This document shows positions 38,901-46,480 of a stretch of DNA of 64,000 nt, piece after piece. The stretch comes from Aureispira sp963837355 (lineage in GTDB: Bacteria > Bacteroidota > Bacteroidia > Chitinophagales > Saprospiraceae). Under the pieces are notes generated by a model, which saw only the letters and a program-made list of their open reading frames with translations, was not told the origin of the DNA and did no database searches. Position numbers and translations under genes: made by a program. The stretch lies in the NCBI GenBank assembly GCA_963837355.1, contig CAWIMY010000007.1, positions 558,001 through 622,000 of the forward strand. Reading direction: 5' to 3'. Within the stretch, counting starts at the first letter, position 1; every line of letters begins with the position of its first letter.

Positions 38901-39900
38901 CATTAGACAAGACATTAAATAAAATACCCGCCAAGGTCGTACTGCGGCCTGTGCCTGGAGGCGACTGCAACAAAATATCCTTGCCTTTGCTCAAATCGTG
39001 CAAGACTTGTTGCTGGCAAGGATCGGTATTAATACAAGTAAAACTATGTTTCATGAAAGCCGAGCGCTGTGGATCTTCGGGATGGCGTTCTTGGGTGAGC
39101 AGCGGCTGTAGCTGTGGCCAATTTTCTTTTAATAATAAGCTGTCCTGTAGAAGCGCTGTTTTGTGGTGGCGATACAAGCCAAATACCCCTGACCACAAAA
39201 TGGTGGCTTGTTCTAAAGGCAGGCTTGCCAAGGCTTCGGGTGATTTGACCGCTTGCAAGGGCTGCTCCAGTTGGCTTCGGAAAAATGCCGTGGTAGTCGC
39301 CCCTAAGTTGGGTTGTAATTGCTGTAGAAATTGGTGGCTCAAGCTAGCCAACTCGTCTTTATCTAAAATTCCGTCATTGAGCAAATGATCGTATTGCGGC
39401 AAGCGAATCGAGCGCCCACGATGCTGCATAAAAGCGGCCAAACTATTATTGGTCAATACAGCCTCCCCTAATTTTCGGCTCAAGACCCATTGTTCTCCGT
39501 TCTGCTGAAGCTCCAAGCTCCAAATAAACAAGGGTGCTTGTAAGAGGCGGCTTGGCTGTTGAGGATCGCGCAGCAATAATAAGGGAAACCCAAAGCCGAA
39601 GGCCGCACGACCATGCTCTTGTTGGTAGTCTTGGTTTTCAAGCGCCATCGTCAACAAGCGCTTAGTAACAGCTGCCGCTTCAGGGGTCTCGCTAGACCCT
39701 AGTGGCAAGCGAAACTGGGCTTGGTGTAGCAAAGCCTGTAGGAACTGCGCACTGGTAGCGGCACCCAACAAATCCAAGTCCTTCGCATCCAATCGCGTCC
39801 AGTGCTGCTGTGGTAGAGCATGGAGATAAATGGAATGAAGGCTGTCTTCCGAAAGCTGGTCAACCAATTGTTGTAAAAACGACGTGTCCAAATGCTGCAT
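35962..39900 (-). CDS. Upf1-like SF1 helicase (DUF4011 type) with degenerate catalytic motifs
   Basis: This 1312-residue protein follows the DUF4011/Upf1-like helicase layout: an N-terminal region with a P-L-F-I-W strand, helicase lobe 1, a long helical insertion (about 400-800), helicase lobe 2 and a C-terminal VSR-like segment (V-W-S-I-D-W-W, near the end). Key residues differ from the family. Walker A reads S313-P-P-G-T-G-R319-S (normally G-P-P-G-T-G-K-S). Walker B reads V-D891-Q892-A-N-Q (normally D-E-A-S-Q). The C-terminal nuclease-like part lacks the E-C-D-G and Y-H signature. Motif Ia (V-V-S-D-K-S), motif V (Q-G-E-W-C-D) and motif VI (A-T-R-A-R-Q-Q) are recognisable. ATPase activity may be lost or reduced. 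The role could be defence-related or regulatory; this is inference. Confidence 0.75.
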   Translation of the reverse strand: MQHLDTSFLQQLVDQLSEDSLHSIYLHALPQQHWTRLDAKDLDLLGAATSAQFLQALLHQAQFRLPLGSSETPEAAAVTKRLLTMALENQDYQQEHGRAAFGFGFPLLLLRDPQQPSRLLQAPLFIWSLELQQNGEQWVLSRKLGEAVLTNNSLAAFMQHRGRSIRLPQYDHLLNDGILDKDELASLSHQFLQQLQPNLGATTTAFFRSQLEQPLQAVKSPEALASLPLEQATILWSGVFGLYRHHKTALLQDSLLLKENWPQLQPLLTQERHPEDPQRSAFMKHSFTCINTDPCQQQVLHDLSKGKDILLQSPPGTGRSTTLAGILFNVLSNAGTCLVVSDKSSALTRLQTAFQATNLGELGLLIDDPYQAPTAVVQSIWTRARLRQAPYQVAPSFIRLLQNCAAYVGHLQGFHKKMHEPILGDEPWTDVVGRLLALREDAPKAVLDQRLQVQQFNYTQHEFEGILRILPEGELLYQQLGRFQHPLNALNNRFFETANAVQMEALAQEAITKVLTVVQAAQRDAFTYLFEYEQLIENHLSKVYTNKMSLVEQIIDGIQGGLEKSSYHFNKSDGFYRKFMKRVSDKHKNLEKEKVRLLETFFKLQRYHQKYDYFSYKFLDTSQSASLEFSKLLAHVNDYKAQLYEWFDARQAGIQQIVKDLAPQRIYPHVSFERQVRDISGNLDSFERNFGSSQVFRVHFRFVTRNIRKRLTQVEQLETNLKQLQQSFEEFKAYHAFKFFWLSLNTPQQTVLEALTEVESSNWTGAFSHWYLNALLAQHEDEYIPNEQRYSDHKSAFIKEHQSLQERMEQHTLAYWRGKQTQAVETFHHDKAPLTLGALYNPSSNHYSLAHLVKTDPALFLSFYPVLMVSPAVAATILPLHPHLFDLVIVDQANQLPVREIFSVLTRGKYQLLVGDGEQLPTAEQLQPAIETLSETAWQLQDQQYTPLSPIQQQLAQLSSATSLWHYAQLLHRYQERCLTVHYRALQQSLIDFSNAAFYKKSLQPIAVQQAGEQPAIVLHTINGVCEAGENAAEVAALLAQLWAQDWGQQRIGIVVGSLEQRNAVLKALHRATPSQQAQLQRWQIQGFFVKQWEQVQGEWCDTLLVSTTHTAPLWAPPYAPRLVNVLATRARQQVYLFTSIPAASYGEYPTLFAHKKMQDVAWFYAYLAYAKAVNDQNEAARLAVLTTIDQHNAAVAALPFTQQLPQQHFLDVVLAEAKSRYPKLHLVPRYEQAGLSVPLAVLDAQGQLRAVFYLDLWSKKAVEEGYAWALFYEQYWEQLGVACHYVWSIDWWQQKEAATALFGQQLQDCLV

Positions 39901-39924
39901 GAAAGGGCAAAAAATTTGTGGTAG

Positions 39925-39944
39925 AGGCGTATTTTAATACGCCT
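39925..39944. repeat. Left palindrome bordering the 28-bp array
   Basis: Nine-bp arms (39925-39933, 39936-39944) surround TT. A near-identical copy lies at 40205-40224 on the other side of the array. Confidence 0.8.
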
Positions 39945-40188
39945 ACCGACGACCCAAAAAAAAACACACGCCTACCGACGACCAAAAAAAAACACACGCC
40001 TACCGACGACCAAAAAAAAAACACACGCCTACCGACGACCAAAAAAAAACATACGCCTACCGACGACCAAAAAAAAACATACGCCTACCGACGACCAAAA
40101 AAAAACACACGCCTACCGACGACCAAAAAAAAACACACGCCTACCGACGACCAAAAAAAAACACACGCCTACCGACGACCAAAAAAAA
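39940..40188. repeat. Tandem array of nine 28-bp units
   Basis: The unit is a 19-bp core containing CGCCTACCGACGACC followed by an A-tract, usually nine A (eight to ten). Units are contiguous with no spacers, so this is a minisatellite and not a CRISPR array. The period is not a multiple of three, and the frames through it are low-complexity, so it is non-coding. It lies directly upstream of the helicase gene (minus strand), starting 40 bp from its ATG. Confidence 0.95.
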
Positions 40189-40204
40189 GGTAAAGAAAAT
40201 ATAA

Positions 40205-40224
40205 AGGCGTATTTTAATGCGCCT
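40205..40224. repeat. Right palindrome bordering the 28-bp array
   Basis: Nine-bp arms (40205-40213, 40216-40224) surround TT and differ from the left copy by one base. From here to 40400 I see no gene and no clear signal. Confidence 0.75.
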
Positions 40225-40400
40225 ATTATTAGAGATTACGAATGAGGTTGTATAGAGATAAAAAGATCCTTTTTTCGCTGCAACTCAAAGCACAACGATC
40301 AGAAGCAAAGTGAGCTAAAGCTATTCGCAATAACCTCTATTAAAAGTAAGAAAGTTTCCATAAAGAAGGAACCCCCATCTATATTTCTTTCAGTGATTCC

Positions 40401-42636
40401 TTAGCGGAACAACGTAACGTCCCCCGAAAGAATCTCTCGACGACCATCTACCAACAACACCTCTAGTTTATAAATAAAGACACCAGCGGGCATATTTTGT
40501 CCTCTAAAACGGCCATCCCAAGCATAAGCAGGGTAATTCGGTAGAAAATCACGTTGTTGAAACACCAATTCGCCCCAGCGACTAAACACCTGAAAATCCA
40601 GTACGCGTTCCACGTCTCCAGGACTATAAACAAGCAGCAAATCGTTGACCCCATCGTCATTTGGGCTAAAAGCACTAGGGACAAACGCACGAGGCGATTC
40701 GTTGACCGTTACGGTGCGATTGCGCAGTATCCGTACAGCCCTGTACATCCGTCCCTACAATAGTATAAGTCGTTGTTTCCAACGCCAGTAAGCGCGGCGT
40801 ACGGCAGTCGGCACAGCTCAACCCTGTGGATGGTTCCCAAACATAGGCTACAGGCGTTAAGGTATTTTGCGCCATTTGTCTAGTCAACCGATCGCCGAGG
40901 CGTAAGCTGGTATCAACAGGGGCAATAATATTCAAATCAAACAGGGGAGGATCTAAGACTACTGTAGTGGTATGGCGACAACCAAAGCGGTCTTTAGTAT
41001 CTAGCGTATAGGTGCCTGCTAGCAAATTGTTAAACTGTGGGGTCGTTACAAAAGCAGCTCCATCCAAAGAATATTGATAAGGCGCATAACCACCTCGACT
41101 AGAATCTATTTGAATAAACCCATCCTTTTCATCAACGCATTTTTGATCGCGGCTGGTGATAAAACTAACCACTTCTACCGTTTCTTGTACGACTTCCGTG
41201 GTTGCTTCGATAATACAGCCGCTGGCATCGCTGATACTAACCGTATAATTGCCTGGGGGCAGATTATTAATACTGCTGCCTTGTGCGCCATTGCTCCATT
41301 GAAAGGCCAAGTTGCCTTGTCCCCCTGTCGCGGCGATGGTCGCTGTACCTGTACGTTGCTCACAAATAATAGGCGTACTGTTGAGGGTGTAATTGATAGG
41401 ATTGCTACTCAAGTTAAAGGTCGTTGCATCGCCAATACTAGCGGTTGTTGGATCATCGGATTGCAAACGGCTTTGCAGGGGGGCAGGAAGATTAGTGAGC
41501 GAAGCATGGTTGGTGTAGCTAGCTTGATTATAAGCGCAAGGCACTACCACATCTATACTAAAACTCGACTGCCCTTTGGGCAAGGTATCAATCACTAAAT
41601 TAGCGAGGGTACTGCCTGTAAGCGCAGCATTGCTACCAAAGCGTATATTCGTACTATTATAAGGTTCTGATGCCCATACAAAGCCATCGGTTAAGGTATC
41701 CGAAAAAATGATACCGTTAGTTAAGGGCGCAAAGGAGCGGTTAAATAAATTGAAGGTATACGTCACCGTATCACCCAGACTGAAAGAACCCGTGGTAGTA
41801 GGTTCTACTTCCTTAGTCATTTCAACACCAAAAGAGCAAGAGCAGCCATCCGTATTGGATTTGGAGGGGGCGTTGCCGATGCGGAGCCCAATGCCAGAGG
41901 TAGGGTCAAATTTGACCATAGCGTCTCGGCTGTACGCCAAAATATCGCCTTGCGTATTGAAGTACATAGAACCCATGAAACCCCATCCGCCATTAATGGC
42001 AATAGGGGTGGTATTGGGAACGGCGGTTTGCTGGCCCGTAAGGGGATCTATTTTGAAAAGCAACTTGGGAGAATTACCATTGAAACCATAAATTTGCTCA
42101 TCCAAAGAGTTGTAAACAATGTCTGCCGAGCCATACAAGCCAGGTGATCCCACTATATTAAAAGTCACATTATTGATGTTAACCCGCCACATGCGGTTGC
42201 CGCCAAAGACATAATAGTTGTTGTTATTATCAAACGTCCCTGCATTTTTGAAATTGGACAACCCCGTATTGCCTAGGTATTCCACGGTGCCTGCGGCATC
42301 AACTCGATACAGTCGCCCATCGTTGAGCCCCATTCCGTACATCAAATTGTCCACAGGGTTATAGCCCAAGGAATTGAAGTCGGTGATAACGCCACTGTTG
42401 GACAAGTTGGCTACCAAGATAAAGCGAATCGGATTGAGCGCAACTTTGTATAGCAAGAAAGAATTGCCTTCCTTGGCCGATTGGTACAGCGTGCCATCAC
42501 ATTCAAAAGCTTGACAAGCTTCATCAATTAACCCATCACCATCGTTATCAATACCATCACCACAAATATCAAATCCCTGTGCGAATAACGTAGAGGCTAA
42601 GAAAAAGAACCCAATACAAGTATAAAATCGGATCAT
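40401..42636 (-). CDS. T9SS type-B (gliding-motility C-terminal domain) surface protein (frameshifted)
   Basis: After a signal peptide (ending ...T-L-F-A-Q) comes a calcium-binding-like D-I-C-G-D-G-I-D-N-D-G-D-G motif. A beta-propeller-like region (about 40-265), a DUF11-type repeat (G-D-T-V-T-Y-T-F-N-L) and two SprB-like repeats (L-P-P-G-N-Y-T-V-S-I-S-D and L-L-A-G-T-Y-T-L) follow. The C-terminal type-B sorting domain has V-P-S-A-F-S-P-N-D-D-G-V-N-D and G-E-L-V-F-Q-Q. The frame is broken near 40720 between T-D-T-A and T-V-T-V-N-E; removing one base gives about 744 residues. It is expected on the cell surface, perhaps in gliding or adhesion. Confidence 0.82.
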
Positions 42637-42696
42637 AATTGAACTGCTTCGTTAGAAATTGTTAGAACAACTTCCTAAATAAATATAAAGGAACTG

Positions 42697-42712
42697 CAAA
42701 AATACAAAAATA
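42697..42712 (-). promoter_or_regulatory. Candidate promoter for the type-B surface protein
   Basis: Two adjacent minus-strand TATTTTTG motifs (42697-42704 and 42705-42712) match TAnnTTTG, 60-75 bp before the ATG, in the gap after the cytochrome b5-like gene. Confidence 0.4.
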
Positions 42713-42758
42713 GAATAAGGCCAAGGTTTGGCTTTGGTCATAATTGAGAACGAGAACA

Positions 42759-42989
42759 TTAGGATTCCAATAGGCCGATACAGTCGAAACGCTCAAAAAC
42801 TTGGGCACTATGGGGGGCATCAGCGAGTTCCGCCGTAAGGTCTTGTCCTGCCCAGTGTTGGTAATGTTGGCCATTGCGCCAAAGGCGACTGGCAGTTACG
42901 TCGTAGACTTGCCCTTGAAAGGCGACGTAAATCGTTGGTTTGTCTTGCCCATTGTGTAGGGCGAGTTGACTGCGGGTAAAGCGTGTCAT
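42759..42989 (-). CDS. Small cytochrome b5-like domain protein
   Basis: This 76-residue protein has the compact cytochrome b5-like haem/steroid-binding fold. Its pattern V-A-F-Q-G-Q-V-Y-D-V-T-A-S-R-L-W and G-Q-H-Y-Q-H-W-A-G-Q-D-L-T fits the prokaryotic stand-alone group. One candidate haem or ligand histidine lies in the Y-Q-H-W-A-G segment; the classical H-P-G-G is absent. It has no signal peptide, so it is probably cytoplasmic. Function is unknown: electron transfer or small-molecule binding are both possible. Confidence 0.72.
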   Translation of the reverse strand: MTRFTRSQLALHNGQDKPTIYVAFQGQVYDVTASRLWRNGQHYQHWAGQDLTAELADAPHSAQVFERFDCIGLLES

Positions 42990-43450
42990 AATAGAAGCAC
43001 AGAGGCTTTTAAAAGGCGTGCATCAAGGCCGTAGGCATTGATAGAGATGTACAGTACAAAGGGGAACGCGCAAAGCTAGCTATTTATTAACGGACAGGGC
43101 GCTTGCTCTAGTATTTGTTCTACCAACAAAAGCACTTGATCGACTAACCGTACCTAACTTTTTGGCAAAACAGCAGCAGTTGGCGCTTTTGCAGAAGCTT
43201 CCTAAAAGCCGTACCTTATATAAAAGAACAACTGATGGTTAAGCAATTAGCAATAAAATTAGAACACTGGTTAAATCTTTTAAAAAGAATGTTGAGGATA
43301 ATTGTTGGCAGTAAGAGTGAATTACCCGAATTTTATTCGGTACTGTGCTCGATTTTAGAAGAAAAAACCAACAATAGGGCTCCTGCAAAATGGCCTCTGC
43401 CAATGCCTTATTATGGCAAGCAGATTAAGGCGATAAAAAAGTAAAAGATA
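42990..43450. other. Intergenic region before the ATP synthase operon
   Basis: About 460 bp without a supportable gene. Short frames exist (for example 43235-43444) but show no family resemblance, signal or spacing that would argue for translation. Confidence 0.5.
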
Positions 43451-43481
43451 TTGCTTATTCCTAGAGAAAAGTATATCTTTG
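43451..43481 (+). promoter_or_regulatory. Promoter of the ATP synthase operon
   Basis: TTG at 43451-43453, a 20-bp spacer and TATCTTTG at 43474-43481 fit the Bacteroidota -33/-7 promoter. Transcription would start around 43488, so the long in-frame extension of atpB from 43479 cannot be fully translated and the ATG at 43521 is preferred. Confidence 0.7.
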
Positions 43482-43520
43482 CACTTGAAAACAGAATATG
43501 GTTTGTCGTTCTTTACAAAA

Positions 43521-44876
43521 ATGAACATGTTGAAAACAGTAAACGCTACGTTTTTTCTATTGCTATTGATGGTTTTAGGCGCTACAAACGCTTTTGCATC
43601 TGGCCCAGAAGGAGAAGCACACGAGGAGGATCCAATTGAGGCGATGATGCACCACTTAGGTGATGCTAATGAGTTTCACATTTTTGGTGATGTTGCGATT
43701 CCATTGCCCTGCATTGCTTGGGATGAGAATGGTATAATGTTCACGATGTCTAGTGCTTTTGAGCATGGACACAAAGCCGTCAAAGGTTATGTGTTGCACC
43801 ATGGTATTTTGATGCGCGTTTTGGGTGATGATTTTCCCAAAGAAACGGTCGAAGTAACCTTTGGACACAGCCACGGACAAGACCACGCCGCACACGGCCA
43901 TGCCAATGCGCACTTGCACGACCACAACAGCGACCAATTGGTCAATGTAGACGGGATCAAGAATGGCGAAGTTGTTAATAATAATGTAACCGATGAGCAC
44001 GATGGTGGTGCCAATGAAAAAGAGGACGTAGAGAATGTCGCTACGGTACTTTACAATGGTAAATCATATATTTTGGAAGCTACTATGGCTTTGCAAAATA
44101 CCAGTTCGTCTTGGCAAGACCTTTCTATTACGAAAAACGTATTTGTGATGCTATTGGCATTGATCTTATTGGTCATTGTGTTTTCTCGCATCTCTAGTGC
44201 TTATACCAAGCGCGAAAAGCAAGCCCCAAAAGGCATGCAGTCTTTCTTCGAGCCTATTTTTATCTTTATGCGCAACGAAGTTGTAAAGCCTGCTATTGGT
44301 GAAAAAGATTGGCAGCGCTTTTTTCCTTTCGTTATGAGTTTGTTCTTCTTTATCTTGTTCTGTAACTTATTGGGGTTGATTCCTTTCTTCCCCGGTTCTG
44401 CTAACATTACAGGTAATATTGGGGTGACGATGGTTCTGGCGATTGTTGTCTTCATCGTTGTGAACATCAACGGAAAGAAAGACTACTGGATGCACATTCT
44501 TTGGATGCCCGGTATTCCTACTGCTGTTAAGCCTTTATTGACAGTGATCGAAGTTATGAGTTTGTTTATCAAACCTGCTACCTTGTTTATTCGTTTGTTT
44601 GCCAACATTACGGCAGGCCACGTTATCATCTTAAGTTTGGTAAGTTTGATTTTCTTCTTTAACTCGGCGATGGGAACAGGTGGTGCAGTTGCAGGCGCTG
44701 CGATTGCCGTACCGTTTGTCTTTGCCATGAACTTACTAGAATTGTTTGTGGCGTTCTTACAAGCCTTTGTATTTGCCTTGTTAGCTTCTTTGTACATTGG
44801 TGGAGCAGTCGAAGAACACGCCCACGATCATCCTGATGGAGAAGACCACGATTACAACGAGCATGCGACTTCTTAA
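43521..44876 (+). CDS. atpB: ATP synthase F0 subunit a, with signal peptide and His-rich periplasmic extension
   Basis: Subunit a forms the proton channel beside the c-ring. The start is the ATG at 43521 (or 43527), giving about 451 residues. A signal peptide (L-L-L-L-M-V-L-G-A-T-N-A-F-A) is followed by a periplasmic region of some 170 residues, as in other Bacteroidota. This region holds a striking eight-histidine cluster at 116-135 and further His, Asp and Glu at the C-terminal tail (H-A-H-D-H-P-D-G-E-D-H). The membrane part has the essential arginine R358 in F-I-R-L-F-A-N-I. It is the first gene of atpBEFHAG. Confidence 0.93.
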   Translation: MNMLKTVNATFFLLLLMVLGATNAFASGPEGEAHEEDPIEAMMHHLGDANEFHIFGDVAIPLPCIAWDENGIMFTMSSAFEHGHKAVKGYVLHHGILMRVLGDDFPKETVEVTFGHSHGQDHAAHGHANAHLHDHNSDQLVNVDGIKNGEVVNNNVTDEHDGGANEKEDVENVATVLYNGKSYILEATMALQNTSSSWQDLSITKNVFVMLLALILLVIVFSRISSAYTKREKQAPKGMQSFFEPIFIFMRNEVVKPAIGEKDWQRFFPFVMSLFFFILFCNLLGLIPFFPGSANITGNIGVTMVLAIVVFIVVNINGKKDYWMHILWMPGIPTAVKPLLTVIEVMSLFIKPATLFIRLFANITAGHVIILSLVSLIFFFNSAMGTGGAVAGAAIAVPFVFAMNLLELFVAFLQAFVFALLASLYIGGAVEEHAHDHPDGEDHDYNEHATS

Positions 44877-44963
44877 GTAGCAGCTTATTGGACAAGCATA
44901 ACACAGTGGAAACACTGACAACGATATTATTTTATTTTTTTCTCAATTTTCATTAGTAATATT

Positions 44964-45176
44964 ATGGGACCAGGATTAGCAGCCATCGGAGCTGGATTAG
45001 CAGTAATTGGAGCAGGAATGGGTATTGGACAGATTGGTGGTAAAGCCATGGAAGGAATTTCACGTCAACCCTCTGCCGCTGGTGACATTCGTACAAACAT
45101 GATCGTAGCCGCTGCTTTGGTAGAGGGTGCTGCCTTGTTTGCCATCGTAGTAGCGTTATTAGTAGCTCTTTTGTAA
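44964..45176 (+). CDS. atpE: ATP synthase F0 subunit c
   Basis: This 70-residue two-helix hairpin oligomerises into the rotating c-ring. The glycine-rich first helix (G-A-G-L-A-V-I-G-A-G-M-G-I-G) packs the ring, the polar loop R-Q-P contacts the stalk, and the ion-carrying carboxylate is E54 in L-V-E-G-A-A. The residues after E54 are not the S-T pair of sodium-type rings, so proton coupling is expected. It is followed by a hairpin that may adjust expression of downstream genes relative to this high-stoichiometry subunit. Confidence 0.95.
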   Translation: MGPGLAAIGAGLAVIGAGMGIGQIGGKAMEGISRQPSAAGDIRTNMIVAAALVEGAALFAIVVALLVALL

Positions 45177-45214
45177 GGAGTCGCTCAACGCTCAACCGAA
45201 CGTTAATGACACAG

Positions 45215-45255
45215 GAGTTTGGCTGGCCGCGATTGGCGGTCAGCAAACTCTTTTT
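45215..45255 (+). terminator. Hairpin plus T-run between atpE and atpF
   Basis: Arms at 45215-45230 and 45236-45250 pair imperfectly (one bulge, one mismatch) and are followed by TTTTT. It probably acts as an attenuator or mRNA-stabilising end that favours atpE, since the operon continues. Confidence 0.55.
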
Positions 45256-45301
45256 AACGCTTAATATTGATTATTTGTATTTCTATAAATTATAAGAGAC
45301 G

Positions 45302-45802
45302 ATGATTTTTCTAGCATCAGGTTTCCCAGTACTAAATCCAAGCTTTGGATTGTTCTTCTGGACAACAGTGATCTTTATTGCCGTTTGGCTTTTCCTAAGC
45401 AGATTTTTCAAAAATATTGCACAGGCATTGGAAGATCGTGAGAATTTTATTGATGGTTCTTTGGCAAAAGCTAAAGAAGCAGACGCTGCTCTAGCAGGCA
45501 TGGCTTCTAAAAAAGATGCGATGGTGAAGGAAGCAGAACAAAAAGGATTGGAAATTCTTAGAGAAGCGGAAGCCATCAAGAAAAGCAAAATTGCAGAAGG
45601 CGAAGCTAGAGGCAAAGAGCGCGAGAAAAACATCTTGGAAGCAGCCGAATTGGACAAACAAAACCGTATGAGAGAATTGGAAACTAACATCCAAAATCAA
45701 ATCGGCCAGTCCTCTTTAGAAATTGCCAAAAAACTATTGCATAGAGAGCTAGAAGGCAACCACGAAGCCTTTGTACAAGCTCAAATCAATGCCATGAAAT
45801 AA
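45302..45802 (+). CDS. atpF: ATP synthase F0 subunit b
   Basis: This 166-residue peripheral-stalk subunit has one N-terminal membrane helix (F-G-L-F-F-W-T-T-V-I-F-I-A-V-W) and a long charged helix for the rest, with alternating Ala, Glu and Lys, which dimerises and reaches to subunit delta. No second b or b' gene is present, so a homodimer is expected. Length and position between c and delta are standard. Confidence 0.93.
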   Translation: MIFLASGFPVLNPSFGLFFWTTVIFIAVWLFLSRFFKNIAQALEDRENFIDGSLAKAKEADAALAGMASKKDAMVKEAEQKGLEILREAEAIKKSKIAEGEARGKEREKNILEAAELDKQNRMRELETNIQNQIGQSSLEIAKKLLHRELEGNHEAFVQAQINAMK

Positions 45803-45920
45803 GAGCGTGCCGTTGCTTTTTCTGGCCTTGGCTCAGAAATAACAACCCTGCGCATTTTTACCATAAGCTCCAAGAGCCCGCTTCTTTTTCGGAGGAAGGT
45901 TCTTTTTACAAGTTCTAAAT

Positions 45921-46478
45921 ATGTCTATTTTAAGAATTGTATCGAGATATGCCAAATCGCTTTTTGAACTAGCGATCCAAGACAACAACTTGGATGAGGT
46001 ACACGAAGATGTCATGATGGCATGGAAAGTGGCCCAACAAGACGATTTTGCGGCATTCTTGAAAAGCCCCATCATCCCTGTTCAGCGAAAGAAAGCGGTG
46101 ATCAACAAAGTATTTGAAGCGAGTCCAACACACTTGCGCAATACTCTGAACGTCATGATTGAACACAAGCGTGAAGCTTACATGAGTGATTTCTGTCGCG
46201 AGTTTCACTTGATGTACAACAAACGCAACAAAGTCTCTAGCGCACAGCTGATAACCGCTGCGCCTATGAGTGAAGCTACGGTACAAGATATTTTGACCGT
46301 CTTCAAAAATAAAGGCTTATTGGAACAAGACGTAGAATTGGTGGAAAAAGTAAATCCCGAAATTATCGGCGGCTTCATCCTAGAATTTGACGGCCAAGTC
46401 TACAATGCCAGTTTGGCCAACAAACTGGAAGCAATGAGAAAGCAATTTAGTGAAAATCTGTATACCAAAAATATATAA
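45921..46478 (+). CDS. atpH: ATP synthase F1 subunit delta
   Basis: This 185-residue OSCP/delta subunit links the b stalk to the alpha3beta3 head. The N-terminal helical bundle begins with I-V-S-R-Y-A-K-S-L-F-E-L-A, the family signature, and the C-terminal part has N-P-E-I-I-G-G-F-I-L-E-F-D, matching the conserved G-G strand. It is followed by atpA after 2 bp, so the two are likely translationally coupled. There is a 118-bp gap from atpF in which I see no feature. Confidence 0.93.
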   Translation: MSILRIVSRYAKSLFELAIQDNNLDEVHEDVMMAWKVAQQDDFAAFLKSPIIPVQRKKAVINKVFEASPTHLRNTLNVMIEHKREAYMSDFCREFHLMYNKRNKVSSAQLITAAPMSEATVQDILTVFKNKGLLEQDVELVEKVNPEIIGGFILEFDGQVYNASLANKLEAMRKQFSENLYTKNI

Positions 46479-46480
46479 AA

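Noticed and set aside
39940..40188. CRISPR array
   Set aside because: The 28-bp units are directly contiguous with no variable spacers, and no cas gene is nearby.
39918..40193. Low-complexity reading frame through the 28-bp array
   Set aside because: The period is not a multiple of three and the residues are simple frame-dependent repeats, so the frame is an accident of the array.
43235..43444. 69-codon gene upstream of atpB
   Set aside because: No family resemblance, no membrane helix as expected for AtpI-like proteins, and it lies upstream of the clear operon promoter without its own signals.
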